A stretch of 64,000 bases of DNA from JALYLC01 sp035696365 (GTDB lineage: Bacteria; Actinomycetota; Thermoleophilia; Gaiellales; JALYLC01): contig DASRQS010000077.1 in assembly GCA_035696365.1 (NCBI GenBank), positions 8,551 through 72,550 of the forward strand, given 5' to 3'. Under the pieces are notes generated by a model. It saw only the letters and a list, made by a program, of their open reading frames with translations. It did not search any database and was not told where the DNA came from. A program made the position numbers and the translations under genes. This document shows, one piece after another, positions 55,790-64,000 of this stretch (its first letter is position 1; every line of letters begins with the position of its first letter).

Positions 55790-57163
55790 TCAGCAGCCGG
55801 ATTGGAGCGGCTGCCGCTGGGCCGGCATCGAGCCCACTGTGAGCGAGACGGTGCGCTTGCTGCCGTCGCCGCCCGTGACCGAGAGGTTGATCTTGTCGCC
55901 GGCGGCGTAGCCGGAGATTCGCTGCTGCAGATCGTCGAGCGTGTTGACGGCGTGGCCCTGGATGGCCGTGATCACGTCGCCGCCGACGCAGTAGGACTGG
56001 CCGTTGACGTCGAGCGACTGCGAGCCGCCCTTGAGGCCGGCTGCAGCCGCAGGCGAGCCCTTGGCCACGCCTGCGATCAGGAGGCCTGCGGCGGGCACCT
56101 TGCTGTTGGCGGCCGCGACCGATGCGTTGAGCGCGTCGACGCGGATGCCGAGGTAGGGGTGCGAGGCGGGCTTGCCCGATTCGAGGTTGCTGAGTGCGCG
56201 CTTGGCGAGGTCGATCGGGATGGCGAAGCCCACGCCGGCGTTGGCGTTCGTGCCACTGATCTGCGGGTCGGCGATCTGCGCGTTGATGGCGATCACCTCT
56301 CCGTGACGATCGATCAGCGGGCCGCCCGAGTTGCCGTGGTTGATGGCGGCATCGGTCTGGATCGCGCCAGGGATGAACTTGTTGCTGCCCGAAGGGGAGG
56401 AGATGAGCCGGTTCTTGGCCGAGACGATGCCCGCGGTGACGGTCTGGGCGTACCCGAACGGGTTGCCGATCGCGACCACGGGATCGCCGACCTGGACGGT
56501 GTTGACCGTGCCGAGCTTGAGCGGGTGGAGCTCGCTGTCCGGCACGTCCACCTTGATCACGGCGAGGTCATAGAGCGAATCGCGCCCGAGCACGGAGGCC
56601 TTGGCCGTCACACCGTCCTCGAAGGCGACGACCACGGAGGTGGCGCCCTCGACGACGTGTGCGTTCGTGAGGATCCGGCCCTGTTTGTCGATCACGAAGC
56701 CCGAGCCCTGTGCGGTCTCCTGCTGGGACTGGCCGGGCCCGAAGGGGTTGAAGTCGCCAGAGGTCGACGACTGGATCGTCGAGGTGATCGTGACGACGCC
56801 CGGAGCGTCCTGCTTGTAGATGGACGAGACCGACTTGCCTCCACTGCGTGCGAACGCGGCGTTGGCGTCACTCCCCGGAGACGAGTTCCCGGTGGTGCTC
56901 CCGTTCGAGCTCGCGGCGGCCTCGACCGTCGTCGTCACCGTGTTGTCGGTGGCGTCGAGGGCGTGCACGCCCACTGCTGCAACTCCGCCGCCGGCCAGGG
57001 CGGCAACCGCCGCCAATGCGACGATCGCGCCCATTCGTGGCCGGCGTCCGGAGCTGGGTGGGGAGGGAGGGGAGGGAGGGGAGGGAGGGGAGGAGGAAGA
57101 CCCTGGGAACGGCGGATCGTGGAAAACCGGCCGCGGCTCGTTCGAAGGTGGCTCGTGCTCCAT
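55790..57163 (-). CDS. HtrA/DegP-like membrane serine protease with PDZ domain
   Basis: A 457-residue S1C protease. A cytoplasmic Pro/Ser tail (residues 23-38 are PPS repeats) precedes one helix (44-68), a linker, and the trypsin-like domain with H169 (TNAHVV), D199 (YDLAVIK) and S279 (GNSGGPL); a single PDZ domain (about 340-440, YLGIRVDALN...GDVITAIQGHAVN) follows. It acts on misfolded envelope proteins. The N-terminal repeat is encoded by a C-rich run described separately. No two-component genes are near. Confidence 0.95.
   Translation of the reverse strand: MEHEPPSNEPRPVFHDPPFPGSSSSPPSPPSPPSPPSSGRRPRMGAIVALAAVAALAGGGVAAVGVHALDATDNTVTTTVEAAASSNGSTTGNSSPGSDANAAFARSGGKSVSSIYKQDAPGVVTITSTIQSSTSGDFNPFGPGQSQQETAQGSGFVIDKQGRILTNAHVVEGATSVVVAFEDGVTAKASVLGRDSLYDLAVIKVDVPDSELHPLKLGTVNTVQVGDPVVAIGNPFGYAQTVTAGIVSAKNRLISSPSGSNKFIPGAIQTDAAINHGNSGGPLIDRHGEVIAINAQIADPQISGTNANAGVGFAIPIDLAKRALSNLESGKPASHPYLGIRVDALNASVAAANSKVPAAGLLIAGVAKGSPAAAAGLKGGSQSLDVNGQSYCVGGDVITAIQGHAVNTLDDLQQRISGYAAGDKINLSVTGGDGSKRTVSLTVGSMPAQRQPLQSGC
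57057..57096 (+). repeat. G-tract tandem repeat inside the htrA coding region
   Basis: Plus strand shows about 40 bases of repeated GGGAGGGAGG units (9-base period); on the coding minus strand it gives CCTCCCTCC, that is Pro-Pro-Ser repeats. Four or more G3-4 runs with one-base gaps make a G-quadruplex likely on the template strand, and the 9-base period allows in-frame length change. Confidence 0.8.
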
Positions 57164-57203
57164 GAAGGTGTTGTACCCCGATCAGGTAGAGCACCCCTTG
57201 GAA

Positions 57204-59237
57204 TCACGTTGGATTCACGTTAAGCAGGGCTGTGCGCACCATGTGAGCGTCCGTCGCCGGGGCCGCGCACACGAATCCGCTGCACACGTACACCGCGGGC
57301 CGGCCGTCCATGAGGCCGCGCCCGGCCAGCAGCGGCACGCCCCTGTTGTCCTCCCCGTCGCCGAACGCGACCGCGAGATCGGGCTCGTAGGGAGCGAGCA
57401 GCGCCGCCGCGAGCTCGGCCGTGGCGGGATCGTCGGCAGCGCCCACCACAGCGGCCTCGCGCGGCGCCGAGAGCAGCGCGTCGCAAACGCCCAGCAGGTG
57501 CCCGAAGCCCTGCGGCGCGCGCGCCAGCAGCGTCCCGACCTGCTCGACAACCGCATGTGCGCGGCGCTCCAGCTCGGGCTCGCCGTAGGTGCGCGCGAGG
57601 CGCACGAGCAGCCCGGCGAGCGTCGAGTTGCCCGAGGGCGTCGGGTTGTCGTCCAGCTCGCGCGGCCGCGCGACGAGCACCTCCGCGTCGTGCGCGGTGT
57701 CGAAGAACGAGCCGTCCGGCGCGCCGAAGCGCTCGCAGGCCAGCAGCGCAAGCCTGTGCGACTCGCCGAGATAGCGGTGGTCGCGCGTGGCGAGGTAGAG
57801 CTCGTGCAGCCCGAGTGCGACCTGGGCGTAGTCGTCGAGGAAGCCCGGCACCTGGCTGCGCCCGGCGCGGTGCGTGCGCCAGAGCCCGCCGTCCTCGCGT
57901 GACAGCGGCCCGAGCAGGAACGCGGCGCAGCGCTCCGCTGCCGCCAGCAGATCGGCTCGCCCGCTCAGCCGCGCGCCCTCGGCCAGCGCGGCGAGCGCCA
58001 TGCCGTTCCAGCTCGCGAGCGCCTTGTCGTCGAGCGCCGGCTGCGGGCGCTGCGCGCGCGCCTCGAGCAGGTGCGCGCGAATCTGCGCGAGCCGGGCGCG
58101 CTCGTCGTCGTCACCAGGCGGGGCGACCAGCGAGAGCACCGTCGCGCCCTCGAAGTTCCCTTCCTCCGTGACGCCCCAGACGCGCTCGGCCAGCTCGGCG
58201 TCCTCGGCCGAGAGCACGGCGCGCAGCTGCGCCGGTGTCCACGTGAACGTTGCGCCCTCGACTCCCTCGGTGTCGGCGTCCTGGGCGGAGGCGAAGCCGC
58301 CATGCTCGAGCGCGAGCTCGCGCAGCAGGTAGTCGAGGATGCCCTCGGCCACCTCTCGCCACTGGTCGTCACCCGTAACCTGCCAGGCGGCGAGGTAGGC
58401 GCGCGCGAGCAGCGCGTTGTCATACAGCATCTGCTCGAAGTGCGGCACGAGCCAGATCGCGTCGACCGCGTAGCGATGGAAGCCTCCGCCGAGCTGGTCG
58501 TGGATGCCGCCGTCGGCCATCCGCTTGAGCGTGCGCAGCGCCATCGCAAGCGCCTCCTCGCTGCCGCTGCGCCGGTGCATGCGCAGCAGGAAGGTGAGCA
58601 CCGAGTGCGGCGGGAACTTGGGCGCGCGCCCGAAGCCGCCGTTGCGCTCGTCGTGCTGGCCGCGCAGCGTGATCAGGGCGTCGAGCAGCGTCGCCTCCGT
58701 CGGGACGAAGCCCGGGGGCGGCGTGCCGAGCCGCCCCTCCTGGAGGCTCTCGGCGAGCTCGGAAGCCTGGTGCTCGACGACGTCGCGGCGCTCGCGATAG
58801 GCGGTCGCGATGCCGTCCAGCACCTGGCGGAAGGACGGCAAGCCGCCGCGCGCCTCGGGCGGGAAGTACGTTCCGCCGTAGAACGGCCGCCCGTCGGGCA
58901 GCAGGAAGACCGTCATCGGCCAGCCGCCCTGACCGGTCTGCGAGACGACCGCGGTCATGTAGAGGCCGTCGACGTCCGGGCGCTCCTCGCGGTCGACCTT
59001 GATGGACACGAAGTGCTCGTTCATGAGCTGTGCCGTGGCCTCGTCCTCGAACGACTCACGCTCCATGACGTGGCACCAGTGGCAGGCCGAATAGCCGACC
59101 GAGAGCAGGACGGGACGGTCGAGCGTACGCGCGAGCTCGAACGCCTCCTCGCCCCAGGGGCGCCAGTCGACCGGGTTGCCGGCGTGCTGGAGGAGGTAGG
59201 GGCTGGTCTCGCCGGCCAGCTGGTTGCGGCCGCTCAC
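57204..59237 (-). CDS. YyaL-type thioredoxin-fold/six-hairpin protein (DUF255)
   Basis: A 677-residue protein. The N-terminal DUF255 thioredoxin-like domain has SPYLLQHAGNPVDWRPW and the CxxC-type ACHWCHVM motif, followed by GGWPMTVFLLPDGRPFYGGTYFP. The C-terminal two-thirds is an (alpha/alpha)6-barrel like N-acylglucosamine epimerase folds. Homologues are called SPATA20 or YyaL; the function is not settled. It overlaps the metY-like gene by 4 bases and lies 40 bases before htrA. Confidence 0.93.
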   Translation of the reverse strand: MSGRNQLAGETSPYLLQHAGNPVDWRPWGEEAFELARTLDRPVLLSVGYSACHWCHVMERESFEDEATAQLMNEHFVSIKVDREERPDVDGLYMTAVVSQTGQGGWPMTVFLLPDGRPFYGGTYFPPEARGGLPSFRQVLDGIATAYRERRDVVEHQASELAESLQEGRLGTPPPGFVPTEATLLDALITLRGQHDERNGGFGRAPKFPPHSVLTFLLRMHRRSGSEEALAMALRTLKRMADGGIHDQLGGGFHRYAVDAIWLVPHFEQMLYDNALLARAYLAAWQVTGDDQWREVAEGILDYLLRELALEHGGFASAQDADTEGVEGATFTWTPAQLRAVLSAEDAELAERVWGVTEEGNFEGATVLSLVAPPGDDDERARLAQIRAHLLEARAQRPQPALDDKALASWNGMALAALAEGARLSGRADLLAAAERCAAFLLGPLSREDGGLWRTHRAGRSQVPGFLDDYAQVALGLHELYLATRDHRYLGESHRLALLACERFGAPDGSFFDTAHDAEVLVARPRELDDNPTPSGNSTLAGLLVRLARTYGEPELERRAHAVVEQVGTLLARAPQGFGHLLGVCDALLSAPREAAVVGAADDPATAELAAALLAPYEPDLAVAFGDGEDNRGVPLLAGRGLMDGRPAVYVCSGFVCAAPATDAHMVRTALLNVNPT

Positions 59238-60520
59238 GCCGACGCCGCGAGCGCCCGCTCGACGTCCCAGACGATGTCCTCGATGTCCTCGAGGCCGACC
59301 GAGATGCGGATGAGGTCGTCGGTCACGCCGCCCGCTGCCAGCGCGGCGTCGTCCAGGCGGCGGTGCGTCGTCGAGGCCGGATGGATCACGAGCGTCTTCG
59401 CGTCGCCGACGTTGGCGAGGTGCGAGAGCAGCTCGCAGGCCTCGACGAAGCGGCGGCCCGCCTCACGCCCGCCCTCGATGCCGAAGGCGAGGATCGCGCC
59501 AGGGCCGAGCGGCAGGTAGCGCTGCGCGGAGGAGTGGTAGGGCGAGTCCGGCTGGTCGGGGTAGCTGACGAAGCGCACCCGGGGGTGGCCGCGCAGGAAG
59601 GCGGCCAGCGCGCGGGCGTTCTCGACGTGCCGCCGCATGCGCAGCGACAGCGTCTCCAGTCCCTGCAGCAGGAGGAAGGCATTGAACGGCGAGAGCACCG
59701 GGCCGAAGTCGCGCATCGTCTCCACGCGCGCCTTGGTGATGAATGCGAAGTTGCCGAACGTCTCGTGGAAGCGCATGCCTCGATAGCCGGGCGAGGGCTC
59801 GGTCACGCCAGGGAAGAGCCCTCGCTCCCAGTCGTAGCGACCCGAGTCGACGATCACGCCGCCGATCGAGGTGCCGTGGCCGCCGATGAACTTGGTCGCC
59901 GAGTGCACGACGATGTGCGCTCCGTGCTCGAACGGGCGGCACAGATACGGCGTCGCGAAGGTGTTGTCGATCACCAGGGGGAGCCCGGCATCCTCGGCGA
60001 TCTGCGCCCAGCCGGCGATGTCGAGCACGTCGATGCGCGGGTTGCCGATCGTCTCGGCGTAGAGCACGCGCGTGCGCTCGTCGATGGCGGCGCGCACGGC
60101 GTCGAGGTCGTGAGGATCGACGAAGCGGACGTCGACGCCGAAGCGCGGCAGCTGCAACGAGAACTGGTTGTGGGTGCCGCCGTAGAGGTGCTGTGAGGAC
60201 ACGATGCCGTCGCCGCTCGAGACGAGCGTCAGTATCGCGATCGCGGTGGCCGCCATCCCGGAGGCCGTCGCCAGCGCCCCCACCCCGCCCTCGAGCATCG
60301 CCATGCGCTCCTCGAACGCGGCGTTGGTCGGATTGACGATGCGGGTGTAGGTGTTGCCGAAGCGATTCAGGTCGAACAGGTCGGCCGCATGCTGGGAGTC
60401 CTCGAACACGTAGGCGGCCGTCTGGAAGATCGGCTGGGCCCGCGCACCGGTGGTCGCGTCCACTCGCTGGCCCGCGTGGATCTGCAGCGTGTCGAACCCG
60501 AAGGCGCGATCAGCGGGCAT
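59234..60520 (-). CDS. metY: O-acetylhomoserine sulfhydrylase (MetY type)
   Basis: A 428-residue PLP enzyme of the Cys/Met metabolism family. The PLP lysine is K210 in HSATKFIGGHG; YTRIVNPTN, SGMAATAIAILTL and LYAETIGNP are the family blocks. The long form with the GLFPGVTEPSPGYRG insertion is typical of MetY, which makes homocysteine from O-acetylhomoserine and sulfide. The ATG overlaps the CoA-binding gene by 11 bases. MetX is not visible here. Confidence 0.93.
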   Translation of the reverse strand: MPADRAFGFDTLQIHAGQRVDATTGARAQPIFQTAAYVFEDSQHAADLFDLNRFGNTYTRIVNPTNAAFEERMAMLEGGVGALATASGMAATAIAILTLVSSGDGIVSSQHLYGGTHNQFSLQLPRFGVDVRFVDPHDLDAVRAAIDERTRVLYAETIGNPRIDVLDIAGWAQIAEDAGLPLVIDNTFATPYLCRPFEHGAHIVVHSATKFIGGHGTSIGGVIVDSGRYDWERGLFPGVTEPSPGYRGMRFHETFGNFAFITKARVETMRDFGPVLSPFNAFLLLQGLETLSLRMRRHVENARALAAFLRGHPRVRFVSYPDQPDSPYHSSAQRYLPLGPGAILAFGIEGGREAGRRFVEACELLSHLANVGDAKTLVIHPASTTHRRLDDAALAAGGVTDDLIRISVGLEDIEDIVWDVERALAASA

Positions 60521-61013
60521 GGGGGCGCGCCGCCTCCTCGCGGCGGGACGAGACGACGCCCGTCGCAAGGCCAACCCAGTTGAGGCCCCCGAACCAGCGG
60601 CAGTGCTCCATCTTGATGCAGCGGTCCTGGACGAATGCGATCCCCGCAGCGCGCGCCCGGGCCGCGGCCTCGTCGTCGCGCAGGCCGAGCTGCAGCCAGA
60701 TCGCCTTCGCGCCCAACTCGATCGCCTCGTCGACGACCGCCGGCACGGCCTCGATTCGGCGGAACACATCGACGATCTCGAGCGCGCCCGCCTCGGCCAG
60801 CGTGGGCACCGCGCGGATGCCCAGCACCTCGTCGACCGTCGGGTTGACGGGAATCACGTCGTAGCCATGGGCCAGCAGGTGCACCGCCACGCGGTAGCTC
60901 GGCCGCGACGGGTTCGCCGAGAGCCCGACCATCGCGACGCGTGTGTAACGCTGCAGGAGATCGCGGCCCTCCAGCGAGAGCACGCCATCGTCCATCCCAG
61001 CCATCCTCGTCAT
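60510..61013 (-). CDS. CoA-binding protein (YccU family)
   Basis: A 167-residue single Rossmann-fold CoA-binding domain: VAMVGLSANPSRPSYRV and YDVIPVNPTVDEVLGI, then VPTLAEAGALEIVDVFRR and AIWLQLGLRDDE with the C-terminal CIKMEHCRW. In many genomes YccU-like genes neighbour metY or metX (established observation), so it may tune homocysteine synthesis. ATG 61013, 61004 or 60995 are all possible starts. Its 3' end overlaps metY. Confidence 0.92.
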   Translation of the reverse strand: MTRMAGMDDGVLSLEGRDLLQRYTRVAMVGLSANPSRPSYRVAVHLLAHGYDVIPVNPTVDEVLGIRAVPTLAEAGALEIVDVFRRIEAVPAVVDEAIELGAKAIWLQLGLRDDEAAARARAAGIAFVQDRCIKMEHCRWFGGLNWVGLATGVVSSRREEAARPHAR

Positions 61014-61072
61014 CGGAGGCAGTCTCGCAGGAGGCGGAAGGAGACCACGCCCCTCCGGCGAAATCGCGTGAC

Positions 61073-61372
61073 ATGCCGCACGACCGTCACCCCTCGCCCG
61101 GCGAACTCGTACGCCGCGTTCGCGAGCGCCACCACGTCACCCAGAAGGAACTCGCTCAGCGCGCTCACACCGCGCAGTCGGCGATCTCGCGCATCGAGTG
61201 CGACCGCATCTCCCCGACCGTCGACACACTCAGCGGTCTCTTGCGGGCACTTGGCGAGGAGCTGATGCTCGAGGCCCGTCCCGGGCGCCCCGTGGTACTG
61301 CGTGCCCGTGTCCTCGATTCCGAGGAAGCACAGCAGCATACCGCCACGCCCGACACCGCTCGCTCGGCGTAG
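61073..61372 (+). CDS. XRE-family helix-turn-helix regulator, small
   Basis: A 99-residue DNA-binding protein. The helix-turn-helix spans about 10-65: PGELVRRVRERHHVTQKELA then AQSAISRIECDRISPTVDTL and LLRALGEEL. The remaining 30 residues are short and variable. No toxin gene is beside it, so it is a stand-alone regulator. It diverges from the yccU-metY operon and ends ahead of a strong terminator. Confidence 0.88.
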   Translation: MPHDRHPSPGELVRRVRERHHVTQKELAQRAHTAQSAISRIECDRISPTVDTLSGLLRALGEELMLEARPGRPVVLRARVLDSEEAQQHTATPDTARSA

Positions 61373-61585
61373 CGGCTTCTCAGCGCGTTCTCAGCGCGCC
61401 TCCTCCGATCGGATGACGCCGCCCTCCTCCAGCGGTGCGTCCGGCCGGACGACCGTCACACCCCAGCCAAGCTGGGAGGCTAAGAGAGAAGGCGAGCTCC
61501 TCCCCCTCCCTCTCTCGCCTCGGATGCGGCGCCCGACTCTCCGTGGAGAGTCGGGCGCCGTCGTCTTTTTCGGGGGCGTTTGGCC
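61373..61585. other. 213-base gap with structured sequence
   Basis: Contains, after the XRE stop, a 6-bp hairpin CCCAGC-CAA-GCTGGG (61463-61477), a purine-to-pyrimidine stretch with AGGCGAG...CTCGCCT that can pair, and the terminator at 61528-61570. Possibly a short structured 3' UTR or small RNA; no reading frame is supported. Confidence 0.5.
61528..61570 (+). terminator. Rho-independent terminator after the XRE gene
   Basis: A 15-bp perfect stem (arms 61528-61542 and 61545-61559, GGCGCCCGACTCTCC/GGAGAGTCGGGCGCC) with a very tight turn, followed by GTCG TC and five Ts (61566-61570). It is the only strong intrinsic terminator I see in the window, and it stops plus-strand transcripts before they run into the aldehyde dehydrogenase gene. 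Confidence 0.85.
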
Positions 61586-63052
61586 CTAGAGCGAGCCGAC
61601 GTGGCCGATCGAGACGTATTTCACGTCGAGGTACTCGTCGATGCCCTGGGGGCCGCCCTCGCGGCCGTAGCCCGACTCCTTGATGCCACCGAAGGGCGCC
61701 GCGGCCGACGAGATGATCCCGTCGTTGGCGCCGACGATGCCGTACTCGAGGCGTTCGGCCACGCGCAGCAGGCGCGCGTAGTCCCTCGTGTGGAAGTACG
61801 CCGCGAGACCGTAGACCGTGTCGTTGGCCATCCGGATCGCTTCGTCCTCGGTGTCGAAGACGGTCACACCGGCGACGGGCCCGAAGGTCTCCTCGCGGTA
61901 GATCAGCATGTCCTCGGTGACGTTGTCGAGCACGGTGGGCTCGTAGAACGAGCCCGAGCCGAACGCCCCGTCGGTCAGCCGGTGCCCGCCCACGACGAGC
62001 TCGGCGCCCTTGGCGACGGCGTCGTTGACGTGCTCCTCGGCCTTGGCGACGCCGCGCTCGTCGATGAGCGGGCCGATCACGACGCCCTCCTCGCGCCCGT
62101 TGCCGACCTTCATGGCAGCGGCGCGGCGCGCGAGCTCCTTGACGAACTCGGCGTGGATGCCGCGCTGCACGTAGATGCGGTTGGCGCACACGCAGGTCTG
62201 ACCGGCGTTGCGGTACTTGGAGGCCATCGCATCGTCGACCGCCTCCTTGATGTCCGCGTCCTCGAAGACGACGAACGGGGCGTGGCCGCCGAGCTCGAGC
62301 GAGAGTCGCTTGACCTGGTCGGCGGACGCGCGGATGAGCTCCTTGCCGACCTCGGTCGAGCCGGTGAACGAGATCTTGCGCACGCGCGGATCGCCGAACA
62401 GCGTCGAGGCCACCTCGCCGGTGCGGCGAGAGGTGATGACGTTCACGACGCCCGCGGGGACGCCGGCCTCCTCCATGCAGCGCACGACCTCGAGCGCCGT
62501 CAGAGGGGTGGCGGAAGCGGGCTTGACGATCATGGTGCAGCCGGCGGCCAGAGCCGGTCCGAGCTTGCGGGTCATCATCGCCGCGGGGAAGTTCCAGGGC
62601 GTGATCGCCGCGGTCACCCCGACCGGCTGCCGCAGCACCAGCACGCGCTTGTCCGGATTCATCGGGGGGAGCGTCATGCCGTAGACGCGCTCGGCCTCAC
62701 CCGCGAACCACTCCAGGAAGGAGGCGGCGTAGACGACCTCGCCGCGTGCCTCGGCCAGCGGCTTGCCCTGCTCGTCGGTCATCACGCCGGCGATGCGGTC
62801 GGCCTCTGCGAGGATGCGCTCGGATGCGCGCCGCAGGATGCGCCCGCGCTCGATGGCGGCCAGCGCCTTCCAGGGGCCGAGCGCCTGCTCGGCGGCATCG
62901 ATCGCGCGGGTGACGTCCTCGGCCGTCGCATTGACGGCGGTGCCGACGACCTCGCCCGTGGCCGGATTCGTGACGTCGAAGCGCCCGCCCTCGCTCTCGA
63001 CCCATTCACCACCGATCGGCATGCTGTAGTCGTTCGCGGCAATCGTCGCCAT
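61586..63052 (-). CDS. gabD: NAD(P)-dependent succinate-semialdehyde dehydrogenase-like aldehyde dehydrogenase
   Basis: A 488-residue ALDH. Catalytic C287 sits in NAGQTCVCANR, E253 in SLELGGHAPF, nucleotide contact in TPWNFPAAMM and FTGSTEVGK. The CVCANR after the Cys and GGIKESGYGREGG near the end are typical of GabD-type enzymes, which oxidise succinate semialdehyde to succinate. Redox pair C287/C289 resembles the human and E. coli forms. AAGGAGA ribosome-binding site is 10 bases before the ATG; a TAGACT box (63086-63091) would give about 27 bases of leader. Confidence 0.9.
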   Translation of the reverse strand: MATIAANDYSMPIGGEWVESEGGRFDVTNPATGEVVGTAVNATAEDVTRAIDAAEQALGPWKALAAIERGRILRRASERILAEADRIAGVMTDEQGKPLAEARGEVVYAASFLEWFAGEAERVYGMTLPPMNPDKRVLVLRQPVGVTAAITPWNFPAAMMTRKLGPALAAGCTMIVKPASATPLTALEVVRCMEEAGVPAGVVNVITSRRTGEVASTLFGDPRVRKISFTGSTEVGKELIRASADQVKRLSLELGGHAPFVVFEDADIKEAVDDAMASKYRNAGQTCVCANRIYVQRGIHAEFVKELARRAAAMKVGNGREEGVVIGPLIDERGVAKAEEHVNDAVAKGAELVVGGHRLTDGAFGSGSFYEPTVLDNVTEDMLIYREETFGPVAGVTVFDTEDEAIRMANDTVYGLAAYFHTRDYARLLRVAERLEYGIVGANDGIISSAAAPFGGIKESGYGREGGPQGIDEYLDVKYVSIGHVGSL

Positions 63053-63085
63053 CGTCGGTTCTCCTTGGTCGGAACGTCTCCGGGC

Positions 63086-63091
63086 AGTCTA
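63086..63091 (-). promoter_or_regulatory. Putative -10 box of the aldehyde dehydrogenase gene
   Basis: Minus-strand TAGACT; start of transcription would be near 63079, leaving a leader with an AAGGAGA site. In contrast to most genes here, this one has a conventional leader. Confidence 0.45.
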
Positions 63092-63138
63092 CGCGCGGAC
63101 GCGAGAACGCCACCGGAGCGCCTCCAGGGCGAGAGGCG

Positions 63139-63144
63139 TAGGGT
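63139..63144 (+). promoter_or_regulatory. Putative -10 box of mscL
   Basis: TAGGGT at 63139-63144 and a GGGAGGGA ribosome-binding site at 63171-63178, 4 bases before GTG 63183, give a leader of about 32 bases. Confidence 0.45.
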
Positions 63145-63182
63145 GAACGGGGCACCTGGAACAGCGATTCGGGAGGGACATC

Positions 63183-63563
63183 GTGCTCAAGGAATTCCGT
63201 GACTTCCTGTTGAGGGGCAACCTCATCGAGCTGGCCGTTGCGGTGATCATGGGCATCGCGTTCGGGGTGGTCGTCAAGTCGCTCGTCGACAACCTGTTCA
63301 CGCCCATCATCGGGATGATCGGCGGCGCCGATTTCAAGAGCGAGACCTTCACGATCAACGGCAGCGTGTTCCGCTACGGCCAGTTCATCAACGACGTCAT
63401 CTACTTCGCGCTGGTCGCGGCCGCGGTGTTCTTCTTCGTGGTCAAGCCGGTCAACATGATCATGGCGCGCATCAGGAAGCCCGAGGAAGTCGCCCCCGAT
63501 GCGCCGACCGAGACCGCACTGCTGATCGAGATCCGCGACTTGCTCGCCCGTCGGCCCATCTGA
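63183..63563 (+). CDS. mscL: Large-conductance mechanosensitive channel MscL
   Basis: A 126-residue pore subunit: N-terminal amphipathic helix FRDFLLRGNLIELAVAVIMG, pore helix with AFGVVVKSLVDNLFTPIIG, a periplasmic loop with the usual short insert, the second helix VIYFALVAAAVFFFVVKPVN and a cytoplasmic helix with the KPEE...LLIEIRDLL bundle. The homopentamer opens under membrane tension to release solutes at hypo-osmotic shock. GTG 63183 has a strong ribosome-binding site. Confidence 0.97.
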   Translation: MLKEFRDFLLRGNLIELAVAVIMGIAFGVVVKSLVDNLFTPIIGMIGGADFKSETFTINGSVFRYGQFINDVIYFALVAAAVFFFVVKPVNMIMARIRKPEEVAPDAPTETALLIEIRDLLARRPI

Positions 63564-63643
63564 CACGGGGCACCGATGCTTTACGGTGACGGCGTCACCG
63601 GGGAGCCAAGAGGAGCGGGCGGCGCCCGCGGCGAGGGGTGCGT

Positions 63644-64000
63644 TTGAGCGACGCGATCATCCAACTCGAGCACGTCTCGAAGCGGTTCGGGCACATGCTG
63701 GCCGTCGACGACGTCACGGTCGACGTCCCGCGCGGCCGCTGCTTCGCCTGGCTCGGGCCGAACGGCTGCGGCAAGACGACGCTCATCCGCATGATGCTCG
63801 GCCTTGCGCGCCCGACGGCCGGCGCGATCCACCTGCGCGGCTTCGCGGTGCCTCACGACATCCGCAGCGCGCTCTCGCGCGTCGGCGGGATCGTCGAGGA
63901 GCCGCGCTTCTATCCCTATCTCAGCGGCCGGCGCAATCTCGACATCTGGGCGGCCCACTACGGCGGCGAGGCGCGCGCCCGCATCCCGGGCGTGCTCGAG
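63644..64000 (+). CDS. ABC transporter ATP-binding protein, 5' part
   Basis: The gene runs off the right edge; 119 codons are visible. LEHVSKRFGHMLAVDDVTVD is followed by Walker A GPNGCGKTT and the Q-loop region EEPRFYPYLSGRRNLD, in which the Q is replaced by Glu (VEEPRFYP), typical of ABC-2 type exporter ATPases (DrrA/CcmA-like). TTG 63644 has GAGGGG at 5 bases; GTG 63638 is an alternative. A TACGGT box (63582-63587) stands upstream with the inverted repeat GTGACGGCGTCAC (63587-63599). Confidence 0.88.
   Translation, partial: MSDAIIQLEHVSKRFGHMLAVDDVTVDVPRGRCFAWLGPNGCGKTTLIRMMLGLARPTAGAIHLRGFAVPHDIRSALSRVGGIVEEPRFYPYLSGRRNLDIWAAHYGGEARARIPGVLE

Noticed and set aside
1..64000. tRNA, rRNA, riboswitch genes
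   Set aside because: I looked in the longer gaps for cloverleaf or T-box, SAM and cobalamin core motifs and found none; without a covariance search minor ones may be missed.

Overview
The window is about 70% GC, coding-dense DNA from an actinomycete-type bacterium. Support comes from a NucS mismatch endonuclease, a SigR/RsrA-type sigma/anti-sigma pair, a large LuxR-type ATPase regulator, frequent GTG starts, and many transcription units whose start codon lies 6-9 bases after a TAnnnT -10 box (leaderless or nearly so). A deep-branching class such as Thermoleophilia is my best guess, but that placement is an inference. I see no rRNA, tRNA, CRISPR array, prophage or complete insertion sequence.

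Layout. 1-5962 (+): a tightly coupled operon with a SigR-like sigma factor (cut at the left edge), a cysteine-rich anti-sigma factor, a family protein of unknown function, a lipoprotein, a membrane protein, YcnI, a CopC-CopD-YtkA fusion, a 29-residue membrane peptide and a secreted membrane-anchored protein; this looks like copper handling tied to thiol stress. 5959-12450 (-): six coupled genes with an amidohydrolase, a three-subunit molybdenum hydroxylase, a sarcosine-oxidase-like flavoprotein and a MobA-like nucleotidyltransferase; an AruI-like TPP decarboxylase diverges from it. 14.1-27.4 kb: VOC protein, M16 peptidase/nucS divergent pair, MBL hydrolase, fabI, an AAA ATPase with a membrane TPR partner, a LAL regulator, MGMT and tyrS. 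26375-29605 (-): coxD-coxE-xdhC maturation genes. 31305-34934 (-): coxS-coxL-coxM with the form II active-site motif AYRGAGR. 35-45 kb: PKD secreted protein, homoserine kinase, an ABC exporter with an AI-2E family protein, an M23-fold protein, a YmdB phosphodiesterase and a subtilase. 45184-49049 (-): second copper locus (Cu lipoprotein-like protein, copA, csoR, DUF4396) with a CsoR-type operator inside its promoter spacer. 49.1-55.1 kb (-): a seven-gene run from two crotonase-family enzymes to a lipid kinase, a HAD phosphatase, a GtrA protein and a PepSY-glycosyltransferase-like membrane protein. 55.5-61 kb (-): metal chaperone, HtrA protease, YyaL-type thioredoxin-fold protein, MetY and a CoA-binding protein. 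61-64 kb: XRE regulator with a strong terminator, aldehyde dehydrogenase, mscL, and an ABC ATPase cut at the right edge.

The two copper loci share a paralogous pair of proteins with the motif HLIxVRxDL...HxHP, so they probably act in one envelope copper response. The two molybdenum hydroxylases may share xdhC, coxD, coxE and the MobA-like enzyme. The least explained material is non-coding: three related intergenic elements of about 130-270 bp at 31.2, 35.0 and 37.1 kb, all in the same orientation, with matching ends that can pair, and a second family of short palindromes with a GGGTCTGACCCC-type core at 14.6, 24.35 and 31.08 kb.
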